A stretch of 64,000 nt of DNA, from contig NZ_CP107996.1 in the NCBI RefSeq assembly GCF_036088315.1, forward strand, positions 6,937,831 to 7,001,830. The letters run 5' to 3'. The position numbers were made by a program, and so were the translations under genes. Below, piece by piece: positions 8,554 through 17,289 of the stretch. The first letter of the stretch is position 1; each line of letters starts with the position of its first letter. Source of the DNA: Streptomyces sp. NBC_00344 (GTDB lineage Bacteria > Actinomycetota > Actinomycetes > Streptomycetales > Streptomycetaceae). Under the pieces are notes generated by a model that ran no database searches, had not been told where the DNA came from, and was given only the letters and a program-made list of their open reading frames with translations.

Positions 8554-8802
8554 TCCGTCCCACGAGGGCCGACGGTAAACGACGCGGCCGCCGGTACCGC
8601 TGGTATGCCGCAACCACCCAGGACGTCCACCGCCGGTCTTCGACCTTTGCCCGCGGCTCGAGGGTGGCAGCAGACGCCCGGATGGCGCAGTTCTGACGGA
8701 ACCCCAGGCCCGGCCCCCCTCGGCAGCACTGCGGAGGGGTTCTGCTCCTGCCACTGGTACCGAAGCTCGGCCGCAGAGCTAAGCTCCTTTGTCGGCGTAC
8801 AG

Positions 8803-8827
8803 GTGTGAGACGGAGAGGCCCGGGTAG
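8803..8827 (+). promoter_or_regulatory. Candidate SigB-type promoter of sigma copy 2
   Basis: GTGT (8803-8806), 15 nt, GGGTAG (8822-8827) resembles the SigB-type pattern GTTT-N14-16-GGGTAT/C. It lies about 58 nt before the ATG at 8885. It may mediate autoregulation; the match is not perfect. Confidence 0.4.
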
Positions 8828-8884
8828 ACGGCGCGTCGCGCGTGCAGATCCGTAGCGGTTGTCAGCTGGAGGAACACGATCACC

Positions 8885-9751
8885 ATGGCGATATCTGTAG
8901 AGGCCACGGCGGCAAAGACCGGTCTTCCGGCAACCCTCCCAGAGGTCACGGATCCGCAGAAGATCGCCCCGAAGGATGCCCGCGCGATCAGCAAGCTGTT
9001 CTTCGACCAGCTGCAGGTCCTCGAAGAGGGTACGGCGGAATACCAGTACGTGCGCAACACCTTGATCGAGATGAATCTGTCACTGGTGCAATTCGCGGCC
9101 AACCGCTACCGCAACCGCGGCAGCGGCCAGATGGAAGACATCGTCCAGGTCGGCACGATCGGACTCATCAAGGCCATCGACCGGTTCGAGCTCACCCGCG
9201 AAGTCGAGTTCACCACCTTCGCGATCCCCTACATTGTTGGTGAGATCAAGCGATTCTTCCGGGACACCACGTGGTCCGTCCACGTTCCCAGGCGCCTGCA
9301 GGAACTGCGTGTCACCCTCGCCAAGGCCAAGGAGGAATTCGCGACCACCCTGGGCAGGGACGCCACGATCGCCGAACTGGCCGCGTACCTCGAGATCAGC
9401 GAAGAGGACGTCACCGAAGGCCTCATCGCTTCCAATGGCTACACTGCCGGCTCCATCGACCTGCCCATCGAGGGAGGCAGCGACGCCGGTCCCAGCACAG
9501 CCGGCCGCACCTACGCCGATATCACCGGCAGCTGTGACCCCGGTATGGAACTGGTTGAGAACCTGCACGCACTGGCCCCCCTGATGGAGACCCTGGACGA
9601 GCGCGAGCGTGCCATCGTGCAGATGCGCTTCGGCCAGGAAATGACCCAGTCCGAGATCGGCGCGAGCCTGGGAGTGTCCCAGATGCAGGTCTCACGCATA
9701 CTCAGCCGCATCATCACCAGGCTCCGCGACGGTCTTCTCACCCAAGACTGA
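8885..9751 (+). CDS. SigB/SigF-family RNA polymerase sigma factor (copy 2)
   Basis: A 288-aa group 3 sigma factor with the same regions as copy 1: YRNRGSGQMEDIVQVGTIGL, VEFTTFAIPYIVGEIKRFF, VPRRLQELRVTLAKAK, and a region 4.2 helix-turn-helix MTQSEIGASLGVSQMQVSR. Start at ATG 8885, 11 nt after GGAGGA. Differences from copy 1 are concentrated in the N-terminus and in the linker between regions 3 and 4. The pair look like a tandem duplication with intervening decayed genes. No anti-sigma partner is adjacent, so control is probably through the RsbP pathway or elsewhere in the genome. Confidence 0.93.
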   Translation: MAISVEATAAKTGLPATLPEVTDPQKIAPKDARAISKLFFDQLQVLEEGTAEYQYVRNTLIEMNLSLVQFAANRYRNRGSGQMEDIVQVGTIGLIKAIDRFELTREVEFTTFAIPYIVGEIKRFFRDTTWSVHVPRRLQELRVTLAKAKEEFATTLGRDATIAELAAYLEISEEDVTEGLIASNGYTAGSIDLPIEGGSDAGPSTAGRTYADITGSCDPGMELVENLHALAPLMETLDERERAIVQMRFGQEMTQSEIGASLGVSQMQVSRILSRIITRLRDGLLTQD

Positions 9752-10002
9752 CCTTGCCCAGGCCGCCCCGCTGTAGTGAACCGCGCTGTTGCCATGCGGT
9801 CGGCGCCGTCGATGTAGGACGACAAGCGCGGTGGCGTTACAGAGCGCCGGCCGGCGACCCGGCCCTCACGCGACGCTGAGAACCCCGAGCGAGAGCGGCT
9901 CTGAGGCGCGGCCGCAGTGTGGAGCACGGCTCGTGCTCGGACTTCAGCCGACCCAGTGCCGCATCAGGCAAGGTTCGCCCTGGGCGGCGGCACGCCGACG
10001 GA
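9752..10002. other. Intergenic, nothing recognised
   Basis: No gene, hairpin or repeat stands out between the sigma gene and the IS630 fragment. Confidence 0.4.
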
Positions 10003-10140
10003 ATGACACTCGTCGTCAGCGCGCGTCAGGGAGCTGTGCTGGTGGCTGGGCGAGTACGCGTCCGCGAGAGCGATGACGACGAGGGACAGCGCCTGCTGCG
10101 GACCATCCGCCGGGGCAGCGGGCCGGCGGTTACGTGGCGG
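10003..10140 (+). pseudogene. IS630-family transposase N-terminal fragment
   Basis: The frame reads RVRVRESDDDEGQRLLRTI and RRGSGPAVTWRQ, the usual start of Streptomyces IS630-type transposases (expected to continue RAQMVLLSAQGM). The match stops at about 10140. Between here and 10461 no gene is seen. Confidence 0.65.
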
Positions 10141-10460
10141 CAGGTGAATCGGCCTGAACCCGCCCCGTACTGGCGTACTGGAGATCCACGAGTCGGGCTC
10201 TGGTCATGAGTGGAAACGTCCTTCGGAAGTTCCCAGCGCGGGCTCCGCGTGGCGCATGGCCAGCGGAAGCCTATGCAGCCGAGCGACGTGGTGAGGGGAT
10301 TCCCGCCGAAGTGGTCATGGACTTGGAATCCGACTCGTTCCTTGTCGTCCTGCCCGAGTAGCTCCCAGTCACCGCGGTCGCCTGAGAAAACTCCACATCC
10401 CTTCCTGCGCGCGAAGGCTTCCAGTCCTATTTCCGGGTCCTCAGTCACGCCGCATACCCT

Positions 10461-11480
10461 GTGGGCATGCTGATCTATGCCCCGGTGGCACTGCTCCTCC
10501 TCCTGCTCTGCGCCCGGGTGCTGGGGGACCGCCGCCGGATCGGCAACGCCGTTCTGTTCGGGCTCCTGCTCGTCCTCGCCCTTGCGGCGTGGCTGATCGA
10601 GCTTTCCCGGGATCATCCCGTCCTCGCGAAGCATGTCGCGGTAGCACTGGTTGCCCTGCTGGCGCTGGGCGTAGTCACGCTTGCCTGTTGCCTGCTGGCC
10701 AACGGAGTGGTCATGGTGCGCAAGGAGGGGGCGAGCCCGGGGAATCTGCTGTCCCTGCTCTCCGGGACAGCACTGGTGTGCGTGCTGTCCCTTCTGGTCA
10801 CAGCGGCGATCACGCAGCAGCGCACACTGCTGGTCGTGGCGGCGACGGCTGCCGCACTGTCGAGTTACATCGGTTTCTTGTTCCTCTGTTATCTCGTGTA
10901 TGCGTTTGTCTACGGACAGCTGCACATCACCCGCAAGGCCGACTATGTGGTGGTTCTCGGATCGGGTTTGGTCGGCGGAGCGACGCCGCCGCCCTTGCTG
11001 ACGAGCCGGCTCGACCGGGGCCGCAAGGTTTACGAGCGCATCGCGGCACGGGGCCGACGGCCTGTACTTCTCGTCTCCGGTGGGCAGGGGCCCGACGAGG
11101 GGATACCCGAGTCGCACGCCATGGCCGACTACCTCGTCGAGCGTGGATTCCCAGCCGCCGCGATCGAGCGCGAGGACCGGTCGACGAGCACCGACGAGAA
11201 TCTCTGCTTCAGTGCGACGATCATGGAGAGAGCAAATCCGAACTACCGATGCGTGATCGTCACCAGCAACTACCACGCCTTTCGCGCTGCCGTGTCCGCC
11301 CGCCGGGCAGGGGTAAGGGGGCACGTAGTGGGCGCGCCGACGGCCGCATACTTCTGGCCCAGTGCGACGATCCGTGAGTTCGTCGCACTGTTTGTCCTCT
11401 ACCGGCGGACCAACCTCGCCGTGTGTCTGATCCTCCTGCTCGGTGGTTTCCTCGTGTGGTGGCTCAGGCCCCTTACATGA
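10461..11480 (+). CDS. YdcF-family (DUF218) membrane protein
   Basis: About 339 aa. Residues 1-155 contain about five hydrophobic helices. Residues about 160-310 are a YdcF/ElyC/SanA-type domain starting ADYVVVLGSGLVGG, with SGGQGPDEG, ESHAMADYLVERG, STSTDENL and VTSNYHAFRA. One more membrane helix closes the C-terminus (LAVCLILLLGGFLVWW). Family members are linked to cell-envelope metabolism, but the reaction is unknown. The start is the GTG at 10461 or the ATG two codons later; neither has a strong ribosome-binding site. It is monocistronic. Confidence 0.88.
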   Translation: MGMLIYAPVALLLLLLCARVLGDRRRIGNAVLFGLLLVLALAAWLIELSRDHPVLAKHVAVALVALLALGVVTLACCLLANGVVMVRKEGASPGNLLSLLSGTALVCVLSLLVTAAITQQRTLLVVAATAAALSSYIGFLFLCYLVYAFVYGQLHITRKADYVVVLGSGLVGGATPPPLLTSRLDRGRKVYERIAARGRRPVLLVSGGQGPDEGIPESHAMADYLVERGFPAAAIEREDRSTSTDENLCFSATIMERANPNYRCVIVTSNYHAFRAAVSARRAGVRGHVVGAPTAAYFWPSATIREFVALFVLYRRTNLAVCLILLLGGFLVWWLRPLT

Positions 11481-11576
11481 CCTCGCCCGCCTTACGCATC
11501 GCGAAAACGTCAACTTCGAGGACCCCTTCTGGGGCCAACCGGGGAGGGGATACCCTCACGTCTCGGTGCGTCGGCG

Positions 11577-12317
11577 CTACGGTTTGTGGGTTACCCAGAG
11601 CATTTCTGCTGGCCAGCGGTGTGCCCAGTCAGGCGGGTCGGTTTGGTTGTAGCCGTTGGCTGTTCCGGGTTCGGGCCGCGGCTCGATGAGGTCGTCGATG
11701 ACGAGACCTGCGCCGCGCAGGACCTTGATCCAGTCGCCGTAGGTGAGCTGATAGCTGACCGCGCCCTGGCCTTCGGCGATGGTGTCCAGCCCGAAGTAGT
11801 CCTGGTGCAGCGTCGTGGTTACGCGGCTGGCGGCTTCGTCGTAGCAGGCTTCGAACCATGGGCTGGCGACGTTGAACACCAGGCGCCCACCGCGGCGCAG
11901 GATGCGTGCGGCCTGCGGGACAGCCAGGTGCGGGGGCGCCCAGCTAAGCCCGCCGTAGTCACAGAACACCAGGTCGAAGCTGTAGGAGGCGAACGGGAGG
12001 TGTTCGGCGGCGCCTTGCACCAGCGGGTAGCGGGCCGCTCCCATCGCGCGAGCTGCCGCGGCGAGCTGAGCTTCGGACAGGTCGAGCCCGACCACGGTGG
12101 CGCCCTCAGCGGCGAGCGCCCTGGACCACTGGCCGGCGCCGCAGCCGAGTTCGAGTACGCGCTTGCCGGTGATGTCGCCCAGGGCGTGCAGGTGCGCGTC
12201 GGGGATGGCGTACGTGCCCCACAGCCGGGGCGTTGCGCCGATCTGCGGGTCGTGCTCGTGCTGGTAGGCGCCGCTGATCTGGTTCCAGAACCGCCGGTTG
12301 GCAGAAATGCTGTCCAC
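11577..12317 (-). CDS. Class I SAM-dependent methyltransferase
   Basis: About 246 aa from GTG 12317. The N-terminus is NRRFWNQISGAYQHEHDPQI. Motif I is VLELGCGAGQWSRAL, followed by the acidic loop VVGLDLS, motif III/IV SFDLVFCDYGGLSW, and post-I segment ILRRGGRLVFNVASP. These are typical of small-molecule methyltransferases of the Methyltransf_11 type; the substrate is unknown. The open frame extends to 12470, but the extra N-terminal residues show no family similarity. The C-terminus PPDWAHRWPAEMLWVTHKP is intact. Confidence 0.85.
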   Translation of the reverse strand: MDSISANRRFWNQISGAYQHEHDPQIGATPRLWGTYAIPDAHLHALGDITGKRVLELGCGAGQWSRALAAEGATVVGLDLSEAQLAAAARAMGAARYPLVQGAAEHLPFASYSFDLVFCDYGGLSWAPPHLAVPQAARILRRGGRLVFNVASPWFEACYDEAASRVTTTLHQDYFGLDTIAEGQGAVSYQLTYGDWIKVLRGAGLVIDDLIEPRPEPGTANGYNQTDPPDWAHRWPAEMLWVTHKP

Positions 12318-12679
12318 GCGCCGACTCAAGCACTGCCTGCCGGGGGCGGTCAACACGATTGTGCTGCGACCGGGAAGGTTCACCGGTTCACGGGTGTCCT
12401 GTCTGGCTGCCGATGCGATTGGGTGGGTTCGATCGACCCGATCCAGCGTCAGGAGGCTTGGTGGCAGCACGAGTTCAAGTCCCAGGAGCGCCGACTACGA
12501 GGGGCGGAAGCTGCAGCAGCTCGTCCGGCGGGGGAGCACGAACAGCGTGCGCTACCGGCGGGCGAGCTGCTGGCCTCTGCGGGCGGCAACACCGTCCCGG
12601 TCATCGCCCGTGAAGATCAATCTAGGGAAGACCGTCGCCGCGCTCATCGGTCCCACGATGACGCGGATCGTCGCCCTCC

Positions 12680-12925
12680 TCTCGGACATGCCCGCCATCG
12701 TGCTGTCACGGGTCGGCGAGGCATTGCTGCAGATGCCCCCGACGGTAGCCCTGCTCGCTGCTCGATTCGGCTGTAGTAGTCGACCGACATCCCGGCCAGC
12801 ACCACCACCTCCTCGCGCCGCAGCCCGCCGGTGCGGCGCCGCTGCCCGCGGGGAAGCCCGACATCCTCCGGCTGCAACGCCGCACGACGCGCTCGAAGAA
12901 AATCCGCCGGCAACGCCCGGTCCAT
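12680..12925 (-). pseudogene. XRE-family regulator, N-terminal fragment
   Basis: The frame reads DFLRARRAALQPEDVGLP, GLRREEVVVLAGMSVDYY and SRIEQ, the helix-turn-helix start of MmyB-type XRE regulators common in Streptomyces. The match is lost about 30 codons later, and the ligand-binding part is absent. The stretch 12318-12679 has no recognised gene. Confidence 0.75.
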
Positions 12926-13093
12926 CGTCCGACCTCCTCTGTTCGACAGGACGATCTTGGCGCGAACCGGAGACCGGATGAAGGGCAGTTCTAACCCCGG
13001 ACAAGTTGTCCCTGGCTAGTGCTGTGACCACACAAGTCCGCCGGGACGGCGGCTTCGGCGGTTGCATGTACGGTGACGTCCGATCCGACTGCA

Positions 13094-13229
13094 ACCATGC
13101 CCGCTGAAGCTTGCCGTGGCTCGGGGAACCGGGCACGGCGGTGAACACCAGCAGCATGTGGCACTGCTCCGGATCCAACAGCATCTCGGCGTACAGCTCC
13201 AGCTCCTCCACCTCGGGGTGCAGGTAGCG
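13094..13229 (-). pseudogene. XRE/MmyB regulator, C-terminal fragment
   Basis: The frame EELELYAEMLLDPEQC then LLVFTAVPGSPSHGKL matches the end of the MmyB-like ligand-binding domain of XRE regulators. It lies upstream of the N-terminal fragment on the same strand, so the two pieces are either rearranged or come from two genes. The rest of 12926-13615 shows only short unassigned frames. Confidence 0.6.
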
Positions 13230-13615
13230 TCCGGCGCCGCGCAGGCGGCGAGTCCGTCGAGTCCGTCGAGCAGATCCAGCCCGACCTGATCATCCCCACC
13301 GGCAAGCGCAAGGGACAGAACCCCATCCCTCGCCAGCATCTACCGGGCGCTGGCCGAGCACGAGAAGCCCCAGGCGTACCCGGAGGCAGTCGAGACGGCA
13401 CGCGCTGACTTCTGTGCCGTGACACGGTAGTTGGAACCATGGGGGTGTGGTGTCCTTGCGATCCGGATCCCGTAGGTCACGCTTGTTGGAACCATGGTCA
13501 CGCTGCTCGCAACCCGCGGTGAATTGCCATTCATGTGCGAATCAGTGTCGATAGACCTGTTCGAGACGCGCGAGCGAAGGCGCCTCACCCCGGCGGGTGA
13601 TGACCGCCGTGCGCT

Positions 13616-14356
13616 TCACCAGGGCACTACGCCGGCGTCTTCGAAGAACTTGCCGGTCGGTCCGTCGTCGGGCAGGGTCGCGAGCTTTATGGCGATCGCC
13701 GCGCCCTGTTCGGGGGTGCGCACGCCGCGGAAGCCGTTGAGGTCGGTCGCGACGTAGCCGGGGCAGCCCATGTTGATCAGGATGTTCGTGCCGCTCAACT
13801 CCCGGGCGTACTGCAGGGTGACGGCATTCAGGAACGTCTTCGACGGCGCGTATGCCACGGCCACCGGCCCCGTCGTCAGCTCAGCGGCGGTTCCTGACTG
13901 CCGGGTGAGGGAGCCGACACTGCTGGACATGTTCACGATCCGCGGCGAGGCAGAGCGGCGCAGCAAAGGCAGCATCGCGTTGGTGACGCGGATGACGCCG
14001 ATCACGTTGGTCTCCACGACCGTCCGGATGGTGACGGGATCGACCCGGGTGGGCTCCTGCGGCATCCCGCCGGTGATACCGGCGTTGTTGACGAGCACGT
14101 CGAGGCGCCCGGCCTGTTCCTCGATCAGCCGCGCGGCGGCGGTCACGCTCGCGTCGTCGGTCACGTCCAGGGGTACGCCGAACGCGTCGACGCCGACCGC
14201 GCGCAGTTGCTCCACCGCTGCCTCACGGCGCCGATCGTTTCGGGCACCGACACCAACGCTCCAGCCGAGGGCGCCCAGGCCCACGGCGATCTCGTAGCCA
14301 ATTCCCTTGTTCGCACCGGTGACCAGCGCAATCGTTCGTTCGCTCATAGGGGCCAT
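13616..14356 (-). CDS. Short-chain dehydrogenase/reductase
   Basis: A 246-aa classical SDR. The NAD(P)-binding motif is TGANKGIG, then LDVTDD, NNAG, catalytic Ser in MSSSVGS, and YAPSK with catalytic Tyr and Lys. Substrate unknown. Start at ATG 14356, with GAGG 5 nt upstream; ATG 14347 is possible. It is divergent from the LysR gene at 14443, which probably regulates it. A LysR-box repeat lies in the 86-nt gap. Confidence 0.9.
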   Translation of the reverse strand: MAPMSERTIALVTGANKGIGYEIAVGLGALGWSVGVGARNDRRREAAVEQLRAVGVDAFGVPLDVTDDASVTAAARLIEEQAGRLDVLVNNAGITGGMPQEPTRVDPVTIRTVVETNVIGVIRVTNAMLPLLRRSASPRIVNMSSSVGSLTRQSGTAAELTTGPVAVAYAPSKTFLNAVTLQYARELSGTNILINMGCPGYVATDLNGFRGVRTPEQGAAIAIKLATLPDDGPTGKFFEDAGVVPW

Positions 14357-14405
14357 GCTGCCCTCGGACCCCGCCGGGGGTCCAAGACCGATCGGATGGT
14401 CAACG

Positions 14406-14420
14406 ATACCGACAGGGTAT
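14406..14420. promoter_or_regulatory. LysR-type box between SDR and lysR
   Basis: ATACC-GACAG-GGTAT is a perfect 5-bp-arm inverted repeat with the T-N11-A spacing of LysR-type binding sites. It is 23 nt before the lysR ATG and 50 nt before the SDR gene. A GC-rich repeat (GGACCCC...GGGGTCC, about 14369-14386) also lies in the gap. Confidence 0.55.
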
Positions 14421-14442
14421 TGAACTGGGGTAGCGTGGCTTC

Positions 14443-15291
14443 ATGGAGACCCGGGAACTGCGGTATTTCGTCGCCGTCGCCGAGGAGCTGCACTTCGGGC
14501 GCGCAGCGCAGCGACTCGGGATCGCGCAGCCGCCCTTGTCACGGGCCATCCAGCAACTCGAACGCCGACTCGGGGCAGCGCTGCTGGATCGGACCAGCCG
14601 TACCGTCACGCTGACCGAGGCCGGCTCAGTGCTGTTGGTCGAGGGCCGGGCGGCCCTCGCTGCAGTCGACGCCGCCGAGCGCCGGACCCGCCGCGCCGCC
14701 CTTTCCGCGACCGGCGGTCCCGGCCTGGTCCTGGTGACGAAAGCCAGCGCGTCCCGTGAACTGCTGGCGAAACCGCTCGACGCGTACGCCGCCGAACCCG
14801 GCGCAGTCCCCGTCGATGTCATCCTGTGCGGCCCGGCCGAGCAGGAACGACTCCTGCGCGAGGGCCGGGCCGACGTGGCGTTGCTGCACCGGCCGTTCGA
14901 CTCGACAGCCGGGTTCCACACCGAAGAGCTCAGCACGGAGAGCCAGGTGGTGGTCCTGCCGGCCGGGCATCCGCTCACCGTCCGCGCCCATGTACTCATG
15001 GCCGACATCACCGGCCTGCCGGGCCTGCCTCTGCCACGCTGGCCCGACCCCGACGGCACCTACCCGCCCGGCCCCGGCCCGCAGGTCCGCGACCACGCAC
15101 AGTTGCTGCAGCTCGTCGCGCTCGGCCGGGCCTGCGCGGTCTCACCGGAGTCGTGCCGAGCCCAACTGCACAGTGACCTCGCCGCCGTGCCCGTGCTGGA
15201 CGCGCCGAAAGTCACCACCGTCATCGCCTGGCCCCCGCACAGCCGGTCCAGAGCCGTCGCCGACTTTGTCCGGACTGCGACACGTCTCTAA
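14443..15291 (+). CDS. LysR-family transcriptional regulator
   Basis: A 282-aa regulator. The N-terminal winged helix-turn-helix (METRELRYFVAVAEELHFG, then AAQRLGIAQPPLSRAIQQLE) is characteristic, followed by a periplasmic-binding-like effector domain from about residue 90. It is divergent from the SDR gene at 13616, the usual arrangement for a regulator and its target. It likely binds the box at 14406-14420. Confidence 0.93.
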   Translation: METRELRYFVAVAEELHFGRAAQRLGIAQPPLSRAIQQLERRLGAALLDRTSRTVTLTEAGSVLLVEGRAALAAVDAAERRTRRAALSATGGPGLVLVTKASASRELLAKPLDAYAAEPGAVPVDVILCGPAEQERLLREGRADVALLHRPFDSTAGFHTEELSTESQVVVLPAGHPLTVRAHVLMADITGLPGLPLPRWPDPDGTYPPGPGPQVRDHAQLLQLVALGRACAVSPESCRAQLHSDLAAVPVLDAPKVTTVIAWPPHSRSRAVADFVRTATRL

Positions 15292-15296
15292 GGGCA

Positions 15297-15469
15297 CGGC
15301 CCTGCTGATGGCCACCGGCATGCCCGTCGCGCAGATCGGCCTGCGCCCCTGGTACGCGGAGAGGCTGATGGCGCACATCGGCGCGCAGATGAAGGACGAG
15401 GAGCACGCCATCACCAAGCGCGCCGTCGCGGCGTACGAGGAGCGAAAGGCGGTCCGCGATGCCCGATGA
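15297..15469 (+). pseudogene. 3' end of an unrecognised gene
   Basis: After the LysR stop a different frame becomes coding-like: LLMATGMPVAQIGLRPWY, then EEHAITKRAVAAYEERK, to a TGA at 15467. Codon use and the clean overlap with the next start suggest a genuine gene end whose 5' part is lost. A phage structural-gene origin is possible but I cannot support it. Confidence 0.4.
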
Positions 15470-15690
15470 ACCGGACAAGACCCCACGGCTCGACGTGCCG
15501 GTCGGCAAGTTCGAGGACATCGAAGACCGCAAGGCGAAGCTCGCACAGCTGACGGCCCAGGTCGACGCGCTCACCGGGGGCGGCGGCGCGGAACCGGGCG
15601 AGGCCTCCGACGACGAGGCGGCAGCCGGCCGAGAGGCTGACGACGAGGCGGAGGCAGAGGACGAGTGGCAGAACCCGCCGTTCATCCTGA
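15459..15690 (+). pseudogene. 5' part of an unrecognised acidic protein gene
   Basis: ATG 15459 overlaps the previous stop by 11 nt and has GAAAGG upstream. The product starts MPDEPDKTPRLDVPVGKFED, has a coiled-coil-like segment, then a Glu/Asp/Ala-rich stretch. At about 15690 the sequence switches, in another frame, to a nicotinamidase, so the 3' end is missing. Confidence 0.4.
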
Positions 15691-16002
15691 AGCTTGATCG
15701 TCGTGGATGTGCAGAAAGACTTCTGCGAGGGAGGCAGTGTCCCCGTGGCGGGAGGCGCCCGGATTGCCACCAAGATCGCCGATCTGGTGGACTGGCTGCG
15801 CGAGCGGGGGGTGGAGGACGTCGACGTGGTGGGCATCGCGACGGACCACTGTGTGCGCGCCACGGCGCTGGACGCCGTGAAGGCCGGCTTCCGCGCCCGC
15901 GTACGTCTGGACTACTCGGTCCGTGTCGCACCGGACACGACGGCCGCGGCCGTGGACGACTTCCGCCAGGCCGGTATCGCTGTATCCGGGAGGCACCGGT
16001 AG
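15691..16002 (+). pseudogene. pncA: Nicotinamidase (isochorismatase family) with internal deletion
   Basis: The frame reads LIVVDVQKDFCEGGSVPVAG, and about 30 residues in jumps directly to DWLRERGVEDVDVVGIATDH then CVRATALDAV. A normal enzyme has about 80 more residues between these blocks, including the metal-binding Asp/His segment and the catalytic Lys. The catalytic Asp and Cys remain, but the enzyme cannot be active. The start is lost in a fusion with the preceding ORF. Confidence 0.8.
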
Positions 16003-16020
16003 CGCAGTAGCTCCCAGCAG

Positions 16021-16050
16021 CACCGGCCCCGGTCCGGTCCGGGGCCGGTG
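16021..16050 (+). terminator. Hairpin after the nicotinamidase remnant
   Basis: A perfect 12-bp stem (16021-16032 with 16039-16050, arm CACCGGCCCCGG), 6-nt loop, followed by TCTTCCT. It lies 19 nt past the stop. Confidence 0.65.
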
Positions 16051-16186
16051 TCTTCCTGCGACCCGCGCTGGCAGTTTGTCGTGCATCACCACCGGGACGT
16101 TGCGGTCCGGCTCATCCGAGGCCTGTCGGCCGCGGCCGGCCAAGGTTGTCGATCGGGGGCAGTGCGCTGTCGGCCCGCGTCCGTTG

Positions 16187-16861
16187 TCAGGTGTACAGAC
16201 GGTGTGCGGAGTCGGTGGCCGGCGCCTGGTGGTCTTCGGTGGTGTAGGCGAAGTTCAGGACGGTCCGGCGGGAGCCAGGGCGGTTCAGGGGTGTGACGCG
16301 GTGGGCCGTGAGGTCGCTGCGCAGCAGGTAGGCGTCCCCCGCTTGGTGGTGGATCTGCCGTGTTCCGGGCTCGTCCAGTGCGGTCAGATCCTGGTGGCCG
16401 GGGTTGAACTCGAGCAGACCGCCGTCGGCGGTCTCTGGTGGCGCCGCGATGAAGAGGACCAGGGCCAGGGGGTAGTCGTCGGTATGGGCCCCGTGGGTGT
16501 CGCCCGGGTTGTGGAGGATGTTCAGCACGTGCCGTTCCACCTCCTCCTCCACAGGCAGCACGTCTGTGCCGTGGACGGCGGCCAGGAGCGCGAGGAGTGC
16601 GGTGTCGCGGTACAGGGTGCTGATGAGTGTGGACTCCTGGGCGATGTGGTGGCCGCCCAGGGTGGTCATGTGCCGGGGGCTGTCGTCCATGCATTCCATG
16701 CGGAAGTCGCGGCGGGTTGCTGCGGCCTCGAGCCGGTCTGTCTCCTCGCGCAGCGTCTGCAGCCCTCGGCTCGTGAGGAGGCCGGGGAGCGGCAGGTAGC
16801 CGGTCTCTGCGAAGCGGATGCGTAGCGGTACGGGGTGTGAGGGCAGTGTGAGCACGGGCAC
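16187..16861 (-). CDS. 2-oxoglutarate/Fe(II)-dependent oxygenase (HalD/BesD-like fold)
   Basis: A 224-aa protein. THGAHTDDYPLALVLF contains an iron-binding His-x-Asp; the distal His is in DLTAHRVTPL, with a following Arg (RPGSRRTVLNFAY) suited to bind 2-oxoglutarate. It resembles the family that includes the amino-acid halogenases BesD/HalD, in which the Asp is replaced by Gly to make room for chloride. Here Asp is present, so hydroxylation or another oxidation is expected. The N-terminus RIRFAETGYLPLPGLLTSRG is typical. It stands alone, with no pathway neighbours. Confidence 0.65.
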   Translation of the reverse strand: MPVLTLPSHPVPLRIRFAETGYLPLPGLLTSRGLQTLREETDRLEAAATRRDFRMECMDDSPRHMTTLGGHHIAQESTLISTLYRDTALLALLAAVHGTDVLPVEEEVERHVLNILHNPGDTHGAHTDDYPLALVLFIAAPPETADGGLLEFNPGHQDLTALDEPGTRQIHHQAGDAYLLRSDLTAHRVTPLNRPGSRRTVLNFAYTTEDHQAPATDSAHRLYT

Positions 16862-17289
16862 AGCGTTACCCGCTTCACCACCGGTGTGAAACGCAGGGGG
16901 TCGCCAGCTTGCCGCCGCCGGGCTCAGGACCGCGAGGTGGGACGTGGTGGCGGGGCGACCGCTGCAGGTCGGGCGTGGCCAGCGGCCGTCTGCCGGCTCC
17001 TGGCCTTCTTGTTGTCAGGGGCTCGGGGGCAGTTGTTCGCCGGTCGCCGGTTTTGGGGCATGCAGGGCCCCGCTGGCGTGGAGGTGGTCCGGGGAAGTCC
17101 GGGCCCTGCTCATGCGGCACTCAATGCGCCGCTGAGCGATCCGGTCCGGGGCCGCCAAGCTGCCGGCACGGTCGGATCGGTCGGTGCCGATAAACAGGCC
17201 CCGGCGGGCCGGCCGCGGGCGTGGAGACGTGAAAGCGACTGCGGGTGTCTCGCCCCTGGCCGACCGGCGGCCCGCAGCAGACCGTGGGC
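16862..17289. other. Intergenic, nothing recognised
   Basis: Short overlapping frames only; no hairpin or repeat of note was seen. Confidence 0.4.

Noticed and set aside
10026..11513. A 495-codon minus-strand ORF
   Set aside because: It mirrors the YdcF-like gene; composition is charge-rich and random-like, with no recognisable domain.
13338..13429. Plus-strand frame reading IYRALAEHEKPQAYPEAVET
   Set aside because: It looks coding-like and may be a gene tail, but has no start, no identifiable family and overlaps regulator debris on the other strand.
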